Below the pieces are notes generated by a model, which saw nothing but the letters and a program-made list of their open reading frames with translations, searched no databases and was not told the DNA's origin. Source: Episyrphus balteatus (Eukaryota; Arthropoda; Insecta; Diptera; Syrphidae). From it: a stretch of DNA of 64,000 nt. A program made the position numbers and the translations under genes. Location: contig NC_079137.1 of the NCBI RefSeq assembly GCF_945859705.1, positions 78,327,150 through 78,391,149 of the forward strand, written 5' to 3'. Position 1 is the stretch's first letter, and the number at the start of each line of letters is the position of its first letter. This document shows positions 23,528-34,731 of the stretch, one piece after another.

Positions 23528-25812
23528 TTATTATTACTTTGTTGTCATAATTTTTGAAGTAAGGGTGGGCTTACGAAAAAAAAGTGACGTAATTTATTAC
23601 ATTAAAAGATACAATGATACAATAATAACCATAGTTAACTGGTATTTTTTTTTACTTTATTCAAAACGAAACCTTAGGTCAAAATGATAAATCCTTGCAA
23701 AAAAAAGTCTGAAACAAAAAGCTAGGATCTCAAATCCTCAAAAAAACACACAATCATATTAATCCCTTAAAATATCGAAGTGTAGACATCGTTAATCGTA
23801 TACTTTATGAATCTTGAACATTTTGAAGACCATGTTTTCGAAATGTTCAGACTGTCTTATTTGGCAAATTTCAAAACGGCTTTAAGCATGCAATAAAGAC
23901 AGAATAAATGAGACATAAAACTTCTATTTATACATTTTTTTAAATTTTTTACACCTGTAAAGCTATTATGAAAACCTGCTTAGATATCACAAAATTATGT
24001 TTAAACCTTCAGTATCATCGAAAAGATAAGACCTTTCTTTATAAAATTAACATTTTTACGGTCTGCTACTTCACAAAGACTTATTAGAAATTCAAGTTCA
24101 AAGCTATATAACTGGCTTTCATTATACTTACCTGTGCACTTATCCTTTTTCTTAACATAAATGGAAACATACAAAAAAAAAAAAAAAAATTACAAAATTT
24201 GTCAGACAAAGTAAACATTTTTACAAAAAAAATATCTGCAAAGAAAAAGTTGAAAGAATAAAGAAAACAAAAAAACAATAACTCATCAATTTATTTGCAC
24301 CACGACGACGACGACTTGGAAAATGAGTTGTTTAAGGATTACCATTCTACCGTGACCATCATTCTTCAACAGCATCAGAAACAGAAAACAAAAAACATCT
24401 CTTCCATCATCATCATCAGCATTGCGCATCTTTGAAGGTTAATTGGGGAATCCAACTTTTAAAGACAATACAAAAAAGATGAACACAAAACCAAAAAAAA
24501 AAAAATATTACAAACACCCACAAAAGAAACAAACAACGGTAACAATCATCTTTTCTTTTACAAAAAAAAAAAAAAAAAAAAAACAGATAAAAACTCAAGA
24601 CCGAAAAAAAAAATTATGAACATTGAACTTCAAAAGACCGCATCTCTCAGAAACAGAATCCCAAGTCGATCCGCAGCCAGCGAGTGCCTCTCTCTAATTG
24701 GAATCAATTAAGTCGCATAGACATAGGAAAAAGATGCTTATTTTGCATATATTTTTTTTGTCTTTTCTGTTCTGTCTTGCATTTGGCAAACCCCATTCAA
24801 AGCCTCATACACAAGATCCAAAGAGATTTCTTTTGAGAAGATATAGAAAAGATACAATAGCGGACGGACGTCTCTGAACTGAACGTCATCCAATTTTGTG
24901 TTGTGCGGTGGTCGCATGTGACCACAAGATGTACCTACACACACACACAGAATTATTATATTGGAGATGGACGTTTCCACCATCATCCACAACCTTGTGG
25001 TTAATTTCGTTGGTTTGGCTGAGGCTGGATGGTTGAGGTTAGGGGTTTTCGGTGGACCGCAACATTCGAATTTGTAATCTTTTAGTCACTCATGTTTTAA
25101 AGGGGGAAAGTATTGGTTCGATGAAAAAAGGTATGAAATTCAAATCCACGGTATGTGGGAGAAAAAAACTATGAGGAAGATTATACGACCCCAATATTCC
25201 CCTTTAGTCTTCTTGTATTCATTGGCAGACAACTGGCCAGTAAATTTGTTTAATCAATCCCGGATTACCAACGATCATCCAGTTCAACAAGATGAAACAA
25301 AAAAATTAAATAACAATAACAAAAAAGATACAAAAAAAAAAGTAACATCCCTGAACGCACCTCAAGTCCCCAACGAACGCATGCATCGAGTTTTTTGCTT
25401 TGTAAATTATTGTCCCATGAGATTGGTCATAAATGTTGGCACTGACCTCGGTGAACTTAAAGTCTTTTCATATATGGGATTTTCTCTTCTCCCTCTTTAT
25501 CTCTTCTTTAGATTTTTTTTTTTTTTTTGGAGGTCAAGTAGTGTGGGTGAATTATTGAGGCTTTGGAAGACCAATTCTTGAGATACCTACCTAAAGATAC
25601 TTATTGTGTCCACTTGTACGTTTAAAAGTTCAAGACATTGTCTGGGACAGAGATAATGGATTTTGTATTTAATTTATTTTTATGAGAGAGAAAAAGAATT
25701 TTTAGGGACGAATTTTATTTAGGTAATATTTTCGGAATGCAAAATGTCTGAAAACCTTAAATTTTTTTTTTTTCTGATGTAAATTATATGGTTTTATCTA
25801 GAACGGTTTTTT
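23528..25812. other. AT-rich non-coding stretch with microsatellites
   Basis: Includes long A runs (24174-24190, 24565-24583), CGA repeats near 24304-24314, CAT repeats near 24404-24416 and a CA run near 24938-24950. Open frames such as 25153-25581 are low-complexity and show no domain. Confidence 0.4.
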
Positions 25813-27338
25813 AGGGTGTAATTTTTTTTTTTTTTTTACGTGATAACGTCTTATAAATCAATGAACCATGGCAGCCACCACGAAAAAGTGGCGCCATTTT
25901 CTAACGTTCCACTTGAAATTTTTAGCAGTGCGGCAAAAACTTCAATTAAAAATTAAAAATAAACTATTAGAGATACAAAAATCTTCTAAAGCTTATTTGA
26001 AAGATAATAACCTAAAGTTTAATATATTTGAAGGATTTTAAAAAATTCCATCTTTTAATAGGGTAAATAGGGGTAAAATAAAATTTCAAAAAATTAACTA
26101 TTTTCTAAACGCGACAATGTATAGAGTTGAGGTTTTTTTTAATCAATAGATAATTTTATTGCAAGACTGATAATGGTATTAAAAAAATTTTTTAAAATTT
26201 CAAAACGAAGCTATTAATGGTTTTCTAAAACTAAAACATGAGGTAGACCTTTAACAAAGTAGTGATTATAGGTAGGGGACATTTTTTTTTGACAATTTAA
26301 AAAACGTCATTCGAAAGATAATAAAAAAAAAGTTAGTTTAAGTCTCTGCGTTTCGAAATATGAATTTTTGAAAAACACCTTCTTATTTTGGGGTATTTTT
26401 GGGTGAGTTTTTATTTTTTTAAATGTTTTGTAGCATTCAAAAAATCAAGCTTATTAAAAAATGTAGTCTATGACTGTGCGCATACATGTGCAAAAAATTG
26501 GTATTTAAAAATGGTTTTTGACCGAATAACGGGAAAAACAAGTTTTTTTGTCCCAAGTTTTTTGACCTTTTTGAACCGTTTTTTTATTTTTATCTTTTTT
26601 TCTTCAACAGATAAATAAATTAAATTTATATTTAAAATAGATAATAGACAGAAATATATCTGTGCAAAATTTCAATCAATTTTGTTGTTACAATTTTGAG
26701 ATAACGGTAAAATAAAGGTTTGTTATTCAACAGGTTCTATCTTTTGATCTAAAGCAAATCGAAATTTGATTTAACTTTATTGGGCATCCTGATGATGTTA
26801 CTTTTCATTTGGTATATCACACATAACTGTACATTTACTACAAGCTACACAATGTTAAATTAAAAATCTGTTGATCATGAACAGCCACCAGTGTCCGAAG
26901 TACCGTAATCTCAGTTTGGAATTTTGACATGGTTGGCTTTAAAAAATTCTAACTTTTTTTCTAGGCATCGCAGAAATAAGATTGAAACGTCATATGAAAG
27001 GTGAAATTATATTATTTATAGGTTGTCTAAAAAAAAAATTGATTCAATAGCGTGAGAACATAAAATTATATGTTTTTTTTGTTTTGCTTTTTTTGATGAA
27101 AATTGATCGAGTTCAAAAAATTCTAGCTCTTTTTGGACACATGCCTAATAGACATGATCGATATATATATTCTGAGCTGAAGTAATAAGCTTTCAGGTGT
27201 TATAAAACTTATTATAGGTTATATCAAAAAAATTTTTGGGTGATGGAAATGCGTTTTTCACTTTTTTCATAAGAAATGATTGTTTTTAATAAATTATTTT
27301 AATACTTTTTGCGCATTGTAAAAATTTAAAAATGGTTT
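25813..27338 (+). repeat. Unnamed dispersed repeat R1, copy 1
   Basis: Aligns over its whole length with copies at 56165-57868 (inverted) and 63208-64000. Landmark phrases shared with copy 2 include GTGATAACGTCTTATAAATC, ACGTTCCACTTGAAATT, TTTCGAAATATGAATTTT and GGTATATCACACATAAC. The order of the two halves differs between copies: here the GTGATAACG half comes first, while in copy 2, read on the same strand, it comes second. The family is therefore tandem, circularly permuted or rearranged. No coding frame, inverted ends or tail were recognised, and I cannot assign a class. Confidence 0.7.
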
Positions 27339-27779
27339 TATTATTTAGAAGAAATATTTGTTTTTTTGTTTTTAAGAGAGTTTTTAATTTATGCAGTAGA
27401 TTTTGGGCTAAGTAATAGAAATTTCCAGCATTCAAAAAAATAAAATAAACAAAAATAGGAATCTGTCTAGGAGCCTATGATTTTTCTTTTAATATGGATG
27501 ATTTTGAAAATTTACTTAAGTCCAATAATTTGAACAAAACAATTTGTCAAATCTCATTCAAAAATCAGCTCTAAAAAAAATTCAAGATCTCATTGTTTGA
27601 TTGTTTGTAGTTACGTTAAAATGTATTTTATAGATGCATGAGAGAAAGTATAGATTTTCTGGACCCACCCGTAACAAATATTGCAGTAAATTAGTTTCCT
27701 AATTACAGATATTATTTTTAAAACCGACTGCATGCATTTTTTGTGAAAAGTTTTAATATAAATCGTATTGGATGGATTC
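27339..27779. other. AT-rich non-coding stretch before the retrotransposon remnant
   Basis: No recognisable features. It may contain the more decayed upstream part of the jockey-type element. Confidence 0.35.
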
Positions 27780-28240
27780 AAGTCTGAAATCCACAAAATA
27801 AATGCTGTTGTGCCCCAGGGCTACGTTGTTTCTCCTATTCTTTTTTGCTTATTTTCACTTTATTTATTTGTATGAAACTTCCAATACACTTAACTGTTTT
27901 GCTGATGATAGTACCTTCAATTTATTGTATACTTATTTGAAGGTTGACTCCTTTCGGAAGTGAAAAGCTCATTAAATTCAGATTTCCACAGCATTGTCCA
28001 ATGGACAGTAAAAAAAACGCTTAGAATCTAATTCTTCAAAAAGTAAATGCTGCTTACAATCATTAAATGGCACTTTCATCGAGTAAAAATCAGAAACTTT
28101 AAATTCCTGTAATGAGTGAGTGAAACAAACTACTTTCTGTGAAAGTTTGCTGAAACGATAAAATTTTACTATTTTTCGGTCGCGGACAGTGGGCCAACTT
28201 TTGAAAAGTCGTTTCGATTTCATATCTAAAACTAATTTAT
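27780..28240 (+). pseudogene. Decayed jockey-type non-LTR reverse transcriptase fragment
   Basis: In frame from about 27774 the translation includes NAVVPQGYVVSPILF, the RT motif usually written VPQG-S-VLSP-LF. After a shift it reads CFADDSTFNLLYT around 27897-27935, which holds the catalytic FADD signature. Another shift gives RLESNSSKSKCCL near 28017-28056, matching the N-x-x-K-(S/T)-x-C segment after the catalytic motif in jockey/BS-like elements. At least two frameshifts and several stops separate these blocks, so the copy is old and dead. No tail or target duplication was recognised. The minus-strand open frame at 27978-28223 is a shadow of this remnant. Assignment to the jockey group is by motif spacing only, and CR1 or LOA types are possible. 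Confidence 0.75.
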
Positions 28241-29010
28241 TTACTTGTTTAGGGAATTTTGGAAGATTTAAAAACCGAGAGAAATTTTAAAGAACTTGGC
28301 TGGATACAGATAGCCAAAGTTGCCTCATTTTTAAAATCAAACCTTTTTTTTTTTTGAAAATTTGAAGAGTACCTATCTGAAAATTACTAAAATATCTTAA
28401 CCCGTTCCAGAGTTATGAATTTTGCAATAAAAAATAAAAATCTCTCCTGGCTGTAGGCCGAAAAGTTTTCAAGGTTTTCAGTCTTAAAAAATCAGACAAA
28501 GCTTGTGACAGCATGACATTGCTGTTTTTTGAAGTGTTTTTTAGATTGAGTTGTGTAATCCTAACTGGAACCTTATCTTAAATTCGGCCTATGTAGAGTT
28601 GAGAGCATTAAGTTGAGTTGTCCGAGATGAGTTGTCTGGGTGTGGTTAACACCTAAAAGCATATTATTTTTAAATTTTCATTTTTCAAATATTTCACAAA
28701 GAACCAAAATCATCTTCAAACCTAGTCAAAGTAAAATTGAAAACCTTAAATACTGACACATTAATCTATTCTAGTTAATTAGTTGTCCATTGTCTATTGA
28801 AAATGGGCTCAAAACCTTTTTTAAATCGATGCATTTACCACAAGTGACGAAATGGTTAAATTACAACTCTATTTTTTTAAATACACAATGTCTCTGGACT
28901 TTATCCTTGATAAGTAGCTTAAACTTAATCATTAACTTTTGTCTAGAATAAGAATCTAGTGGTTCAACGATTGACTTGCACAACAAAAAAAAAAAAAACC
29001 AATAAACTAC
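28241..29010. other. AT-rich non-coding stretch
   Basis: No recognised element. It may contain further decayed retrotransposon 3' sequence. Confidence 0.35.
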
Positions 29011-29110
29011 CCTCAAGTTAGTGGCAACTGATTCCATGTAATCCAACCGAACTCTCATTTGACTCATTTCTTCTTTCACTTTTGCATGTTGATACTTTTT
29101 TTGCTGCTGT
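29011..29110 (-). CDS. Candidate internal coding exon, coiled-coil-like peptide
   Basis: On the minus strand a 100-nt stretch is bounded upstream by TTCAATTAG (acceptor AG at 29111-29112) and downstream by GTAGTT (donor GT at 29009-29010). It encodes 33 residues rich in Q, K, E, R and M, including QQQKKYQHAKVKEEM and MRVRLDYMESVATNLR. This composition is unlike the F/L/I/N/K noise of other frames here and suits an amphipathic helix or coiled coil. Weak points are that the polypyrimidine tract is not adjacent to the AG, the donor is only moderate, and no other exon was found nearby. A 100-nt length would change the reading phase. I do not recognise the protein. If real, the surrounding sequence would be large introns of a minus-strand gene. 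Confidence 0.28.
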
Positions 29111-30470
29111 CTAATTGAATTATCCCAGATTGTCAATAGGAAAAAACAATAAAAATACAAAAACTCGACCTCTTTTTTTTTCTAACCAATTCTTTGACTC
29201 TCTGCGTGTTTTGTGGCAAAAAGTAAAATCTTCAACTTCTTCACAACTCATTTGTGGACTTTAGTTAGTTTTTGTTGTCAGATTTTCCGTCTTGAATTAC
29301 GACGTTGTGCGTGTTGCAATTGTTAGTAATCCAACATTTTCAGCAACAACACAACAAAAAAAAAAGTCATTTTCAAACTGAAACTTTCATTATTTTTCAC
29401 CTGTCGTCGTAGGTCGCGGAAGGTACATAAAGGTACCTACAATCGTCGTCGTAGAGAACCAACGTAACGCCATCATCGCACAGCTTTATTATTTACAACA
29501 AGCAAATCAGGTGGAAATGTCGTAAGCAGATTTAGAGAACTCTGAATTTGCGAGCAGTAAAGAAAACGACACATTTTCCACGGTGTTCGAGCTGAAAATA
29601 GTGGAAATAGTAGAAAATTATGGAGCTGGTTCTAGACTAGGGATATATCACCAGCAGGAGAGTATTTTGAAAATAAATTATCAACTTGTGCTGTGCATAG
29701 TCTGCAGAAAACTACGATAAAATCTACTTTGCGCGCAAAAGTTTTCCATCTTATTTGCCATCTTCCAAAACCCTTGTTGTCAGCCTCTTTTATACCACCA
29801 CCCTCAAACCATTTGATATCACAAACTCTCTCATTTAAGTAAAGGCCAGGTTTGTTTAAAATTCTACCACTCTACCACCCTTAAAAACCGCCACCCTCTC
29901 GCACCATTTCTGCGTTTTTCTTCTTATATTTCGTATAAATTATTTGAGTTTTCGAGCGCAAAATGTTACGCTTTATCGAATTACCTAACGGCGGCGTTTT
30001 TTTTGCGCTATATTCACCGCGCAATAATTTTTACTTGTAGCGCATTTTCATCTTGTGAATTTTTTGTTGAGAGGGAATGAGAGTTAGAAATAAAGTGAGG
30101 GGAGAAGTTAAAGAAATGAATTGCAGAAATGAAACTTTTTCTTTAAGTTTTTTTTTTGTTTTATTTTTTGTATTTTTGTTAAACTGCTGGTGTTTTGGGA
30201 AAAGTTTTTTACTCCAAAAAAGTATGCTGGAGGCTTTGGGTTTTGGAATAAAAGTGCATTAGCCCAATGGACGACGGACGATGTCGACAAGTGTATCGCA
30301 CATCTGCTTACCAACACTAAATAAGAAAGAAGGAGGCCATCCATTTAAATGTTCTGTGTACATTTTGATTCATATTGACACAATACTGAAATAGAGGGAG
30401 CTTGAACAATTTAATGCACAAACAAGTTGTACAAAAGATATGTTTAAATTCGGCCAATTAACAATTTTGC
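29111..30470. other. Non-coding stretch, mixed composition near 29.3-29.6 kb
   Basis: The part at 29290-29620 is richer in CG and CGTCGT phrases. It contains CACCTG at 29400 and CAGGTG at about 29510, plus an AGGTAC/GTACCT inverted motif near 29420-29440. It could be an enhancer, but no specific factor can be named. Confidence 0.3.
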
Positions 30471-30477
30471 TTATATA

Positions 30478-30515
30478 AAGCCTTACAGAAGCTACAGTAC
30501 CATCTGTAAGGCTTT
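30478..30515. repeat. Perfect 13-bp hairpin (AAAGCCTTACAGA)
   Basis: AAAGCCTTACAGA at 30478-30490 is exactly complementary to TCTGTAAGGCTTT at 30503-30515, leaving a 12-nt loop. The stem shares CTTACAGA with the direct repeats at 30844 and 30895. It has no terminator-like T tail. Confidence 0.75.
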
Positions 30516-30843
30516 GAAGAAGCAAAATTTGATTTTCATAATTTCATAAATTTTCTCGAAAAACTTCGGTAAATCTCCTACTGTCTCGTCGTTTTGGATT
30601 TGTTAAAAAATATTAATAATTCTCAAGTGATAATAGAATTATAAGGGACATTGAAGAAGATCTTTGTGACTTTAAACTAGCTCTTTATCATAAAAAATAC
30701 GATTTAAAACACAAGAACGAGATACTTTGGTAAAAACTCTATAACGCTTCTATAAAGCTTTTCTTCCAAAATTAGAGGGTCCTAACTTAATGAACAGCTT
30801 GTTAAAGTTTGTTTTAAAGTATTACAAAAAGGCCTTCCCGAAT

Positions 30844-30913
30844 TTCGGTAAGACTTCTGTAAGTGAGATTATGCAAGTTAAATGAAGAAGTTACTTCGGT
30901 AAGACTTCTGTAA
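30844..30913 (+). repeat. Direct repeat TTCGGTAAGACTTCTGTAA, two copies
   Basis: Identical 19-mers lie at 30844-30862 and 30895-30913, 51 bp apart. Related phrases (ACTTCGGTAAA near 30564, ACTTTGGTAAAA near 30724) suggest a degenerate repeat cluster between 30.46 and 30.93 kb. Confidence 0.6.
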
Positions 30914-31263
30914 CTACTTTACAGAGGGATTCAGTGGGAGTTATGAAATCTAGTGATTCTCAAAGAAGCTTTTCTATACTTATTGTTTGTAGGGTCTAGA
31001 AGATTGTACTTCGATTTTTCTGCTTGACATTTGTTAGTGACTGTTCCTTCTGGCTATTAAAGGATTTAGTGCATGTACCTATTTGAATAAGAAATTGTTA
31101 CTTTGTAATTTGATGCTTGGTTCCTACCGTTTACTTCTTCTTCTTCTTGCAATAAAAAACGTTTAAAAATGAGGGTTTTATATTTCCAAACCCGTTTTCG
31201 ACTGATACCTACTTTTTCGAAAATTACATTTTTGAAAGTTGTTACGGGTTGCAACAGTTGTTT

Positions 31264-31513
31264 TTAACCCTCTGTCGGCACACGGGTGCGAATTTGGCAA
31301 GACAAAAATAAAAAGTGGTCACAAAAAAGTGTCTTTATAAGGGTGAAAATACATTTTTTTTAAATTGTGAATACAATATTCGAATTCCTCGGAAAATTCT
31401 ACATACATTTCGTATATGATTCTCTATAAAATAGTGAGACAGAAAAAAGTTCTAGCGACATGAAAAAGTAGAAACCAAATTCGCAAAAAAGAGGTGGGCC
31501 TACAGAGGGTTAA
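31264..31513. mobile_element. piggyBac-type MITE (242 bp, TTAA duplication)
   Basis: TTAA lies at 31264-31267 and 31510-31513. Between them the element begins CCCTCTGTCGGCACAC and ends with the complement of CCCTCTGTAGGCCCAC, so the termini are CCC...GGG. A second inverted segment, GCGAATTTGG near the left and CCAAATTCGC near the right, completes the ends. TTAA duplication with CCC/GGG termini is diagnostic of the piggyBac superfamily. No transposase. Confidence 0.85.
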
Positions 31514-34271
31514 GAATGCTATTAGAAATTAAATTTCAAAATTAAATATTTCAAAAGTTATTGGACACACACAAAAATTAACTCACCATATTCCTCCTAG
31601 GTCATAACGGTCTTTGAGCTCGAGGATCTTCGCTAATTTCTACACCAAATACACCAATTTACAGATTTAACAGAAGAATTATTTCTTTCACGATTTTAAA
31701 CTTTGTCGTTCTTAGTTCACAGTCACTTTTAACAGAAAAAAAAAATAATCGTCTTTCTTCAATCGGTCGTAGTCGAAAGGTTCTTGATTTCAAAAGAATT
31801 TCTCCCTTCTACACAACCTCACAGGCTCATTGTTCAGAATTTTGGAGAAAGGATTTTTTACGACAGCGTTCAATTAAAAACACGATGAAGACATTCCTTT
31901 TTTTTTTCTAAAAAGAGGTCTTTCTTGAATCATAAAATTTCTCATCAAGAGATAGCCACAAAGTCCATTAAACCTAAATCAACTTTAACCAATTTTTATG
32001 CGCGTTATCCTAATCTGACCAATAATTTCTAATTAGCCTTCACAAAACAAGCTTATGTAAACTCTTTTAACAAGCTGCTGCCGAAAAAAATCTAGATAAA
32101 GACCCTAATCAACTTTATACGACCAAAGACTCCAAACTAAGAACCATGAAAATGACGTTAGACTACCAACCAACTATCTACACTACATAATATAATTTCT
32201 CCCCGCCAGAGGCTAGAGAAGGGATTTTGTTAGAGTTCAACAATTGCGACTAAGTACACGGAAGCAATTCCATAAGCAAGTGATTCTTCGAGCTGCTCGA
32301 GTAAAGCATGCAATGGCCATGTAACACACAGAACACAGCAACACACTGAAGACACTGCAAACTCGAACCGAATTGAACCAAAGATGACGATCAGTTTTAT
32401 AGAAAAAAAAAGCGATGACCAATAATATTACCAACTATCGACCCGAGGCAATTAATTTTCCCAATAAGCAATTCAAGCTGACGCATTACCATTTGTGGAC
32501 TATGTCCAATGTGTGCACTTTCCGATATCTCTCTTTTCGAGAAGACCTAAAAAGAATTCTTCTATTTTACTAAGCTAGGCACCTCTCTAGATTCAATGAA
32601 AGAAGGAGAAAAGAAAAAAAGATAAGAACTAAGAACCTTCTTGGGGTCCATCTTCCTTCTATATGGGATGATCTTTTGGCTTCCCATTCTTTTGGGGCGG
32701 CTTTGTAAATAGATAAACGGCACGAAGCCATCACGATTCCATCGGGGGATATGGAAAAGTCTATGTGTGTGCAAAATTACTTCCTTAATTAAAGACCCCT
32801 CTGGACATTCTGTGTCCTCTTCATCATCATCTTCCACATAGACCATGGTCATGATCAGCGAGTAGCTAGGTAAGAGCTCCAAGTCCATCCAGCACGCACC
32901 ACAAAGGCTTACCCAGCGAGCTCTGTGAAAGTATATGACCATGGCGACCGAACCTTATGGCCATCTTTTTCTCTGTGGTATTTATGCGATCATCCTGTGG
33001 TCTTCGCAAGTCGTGTGGTAGCGGTTTGTTGTTGTCCAGAAAATGGACAAGTGGAATGCTGTTCGCTAACACTATACTCGCGCAGCGGCGCAAGAGCAGG
33101 GAAGGTCATTTAATGGACTTGTTACCAAGTGTACGATCGTGAAAGTGGTTACATGGCAGAGCGCAATGTTGTAAAGGATTAGGACGCGAACGGTCTGTCG
33201 GTGCTATGTGCAATTCATTCGGACTCCATCGAGGCAGTCTTTTCTGCAACATTATATGAAATTTGTTTTTTTACGCGTACATCACGAATGCGATAAGCAA
33301 ATCGACGACATTGCCATGTTTTTTTTCCGAACGGAGCATAGCACACAGAGAGAACATGCGTGTGCGCATGTGCAGCGCACTAGCTTGTGATTTTTAATGC
33401 AAGACGTTACTTCTATTCAATGACTGACCGACGCAACTCGACGTCTTGAGGCGCACACACTCTCTGAAGAACATGTGATTAAGTGCGGTTTATGACCCTC
33501 AGGTTGACGTTGACTATGTATGGTTGTTTTTTTTTTTTTTGATGATTGGCAAGAACCAGAACCACAAGATGAGAGGCCAGAGGTTGGATTGGAGTGATTT
33601 TTCGAAACATTTTAATGAAATATATTCATTTTCTTGAGAAAAGACTGTGCAGCTTGGAATAAACCTTGAAGTGCAAAAAGGCCCTTTTTGGGAAGTGAGA
33701 GGCTTGCTGGTTTGAGTAATAACAAATGGTTATGGCTTTGACCTTGGTAGAAGATGTTGCGCAAGAAATAAAGGTGCAACCAATCGTATAACTTGCTATG
33801 AAATATTATTATGTCTTCGTACGTTTACCGAGGATGGTGTAGAAAGATGGTTTCATACAATTTAATTTTGTGCTGCTTCAATTATCGACTTCTGAATGTA
33901 TAAAAATGGAATCATAGAATCATATAAAATGCTTGAACTTGAAGATTAAATTTTGTCTTAAAGTCTTTAAATTTTGAAGGTTTTTAAATATTTTTGAAAG
34001 ATCCATTGTTGGAAGAATTTTTCGTGATTAATAGGTTTTCAGGCCTTCAATGACATAATAAAATTATTTAAACGGTTCTGCTCCCGATTTACAAGTATAC
34101 AAGTTAAAAAGTTATATTATAATGCTTATTTAACGAATCCCGGTTAGGTACTTTACAATTTCCTTAATAAGTGTTCGCATGATTTATTAAAAAAAACCAT
34201 GATCAGTTACCTGAATTGTAAAACTTGGTATTGGCTTTATTAATTTAAATTTCACTCATAAATCGAAACTT
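31514..34271. other. Non-coding stretch, mixed composition at 32.2-33.5 kb
   Basis: This stretch is less A/T-biased than most of the window between 32.2 and 33.5 kb, with overlapping open frames on both strands (for example 32562-32942 minus). None shows a domain, and strands and frames compete. It is a candidate for conserved regulatory DNA. Nothing more specific can be supported. Confidence 0.3.
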
Positions 34272-34731
34272 CAACAATAACGTCGCAACACCGCCACAAT
34301 ACTGCCACAACACCAACATAACACCGCCACAACACCAGAACAACATCACCACAACACCACCACGATACCGCAAAAACGCCGCCACAACTTCGTCACAACA
34401 CCGCCACAACACCAACACAATATCGCCTCAACACCGCCACAACTCCGCCACAATACCGCCACAACACCAACACAACACCAGCACAACACCAACACAACAT
34501 CTCCACAACACCAACAAAATATCGCCACAACACCACCACAACACCGCAGCAGCACCGCCACAATACCGCCACAACACCAACATAACACCGCCACAACACC
34601 AGAACAACATCACCACAACACCACCACAATACCCCAAAAACACAGCCACAACTTCGCCACAACACCGCCCCAACACCTCCATAACACCGCCACAATACCG
34701 CCACAACACCAACACAACATCTCCACAACAC
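34272..34731. repeat. 11-bp minisatellite (CAACACCGCCA) with 264-bp higher-order repeat
   Basis: About 40 imperfect copies of an 11-bp unit such as CAACACCGCCA, CAACACCAACA or CAATACCGCCA. The block from about 34297 to 34405 recurs, with few changes, at 34561-34669. The 264-bp offset is exactly 24 units, so the array also grew by duplication of a large block. The minus-strand frames rich in V, C, G, W and L (34346-34760) are artefacts of the repeat. Confidence 0.9.

Noticed and set aside
25153..25581. 142-codon plus-strand open frame
   Set aside because: Contains N/K and F runs from simple repeats; no recognisable motif.
25888..25899. GTGGCGCCATTTT as another TGGCGCCC box
   Set aside because: It lacks the third G/C of the box, is part of repeat R1, and the paralogous copy near 57065 reads differently.
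27978..28223. Minus-strand frame of 81 codons
   Set aside because: It is antisense to the decayed jockey-type reverse transcriptase on the plus strand.
32562..32942. 126-codon minus-strand open frame
   Set aside because: Overlapped by other open frames on both strands. Composition shows no domain, and no splice or start context was convincing.
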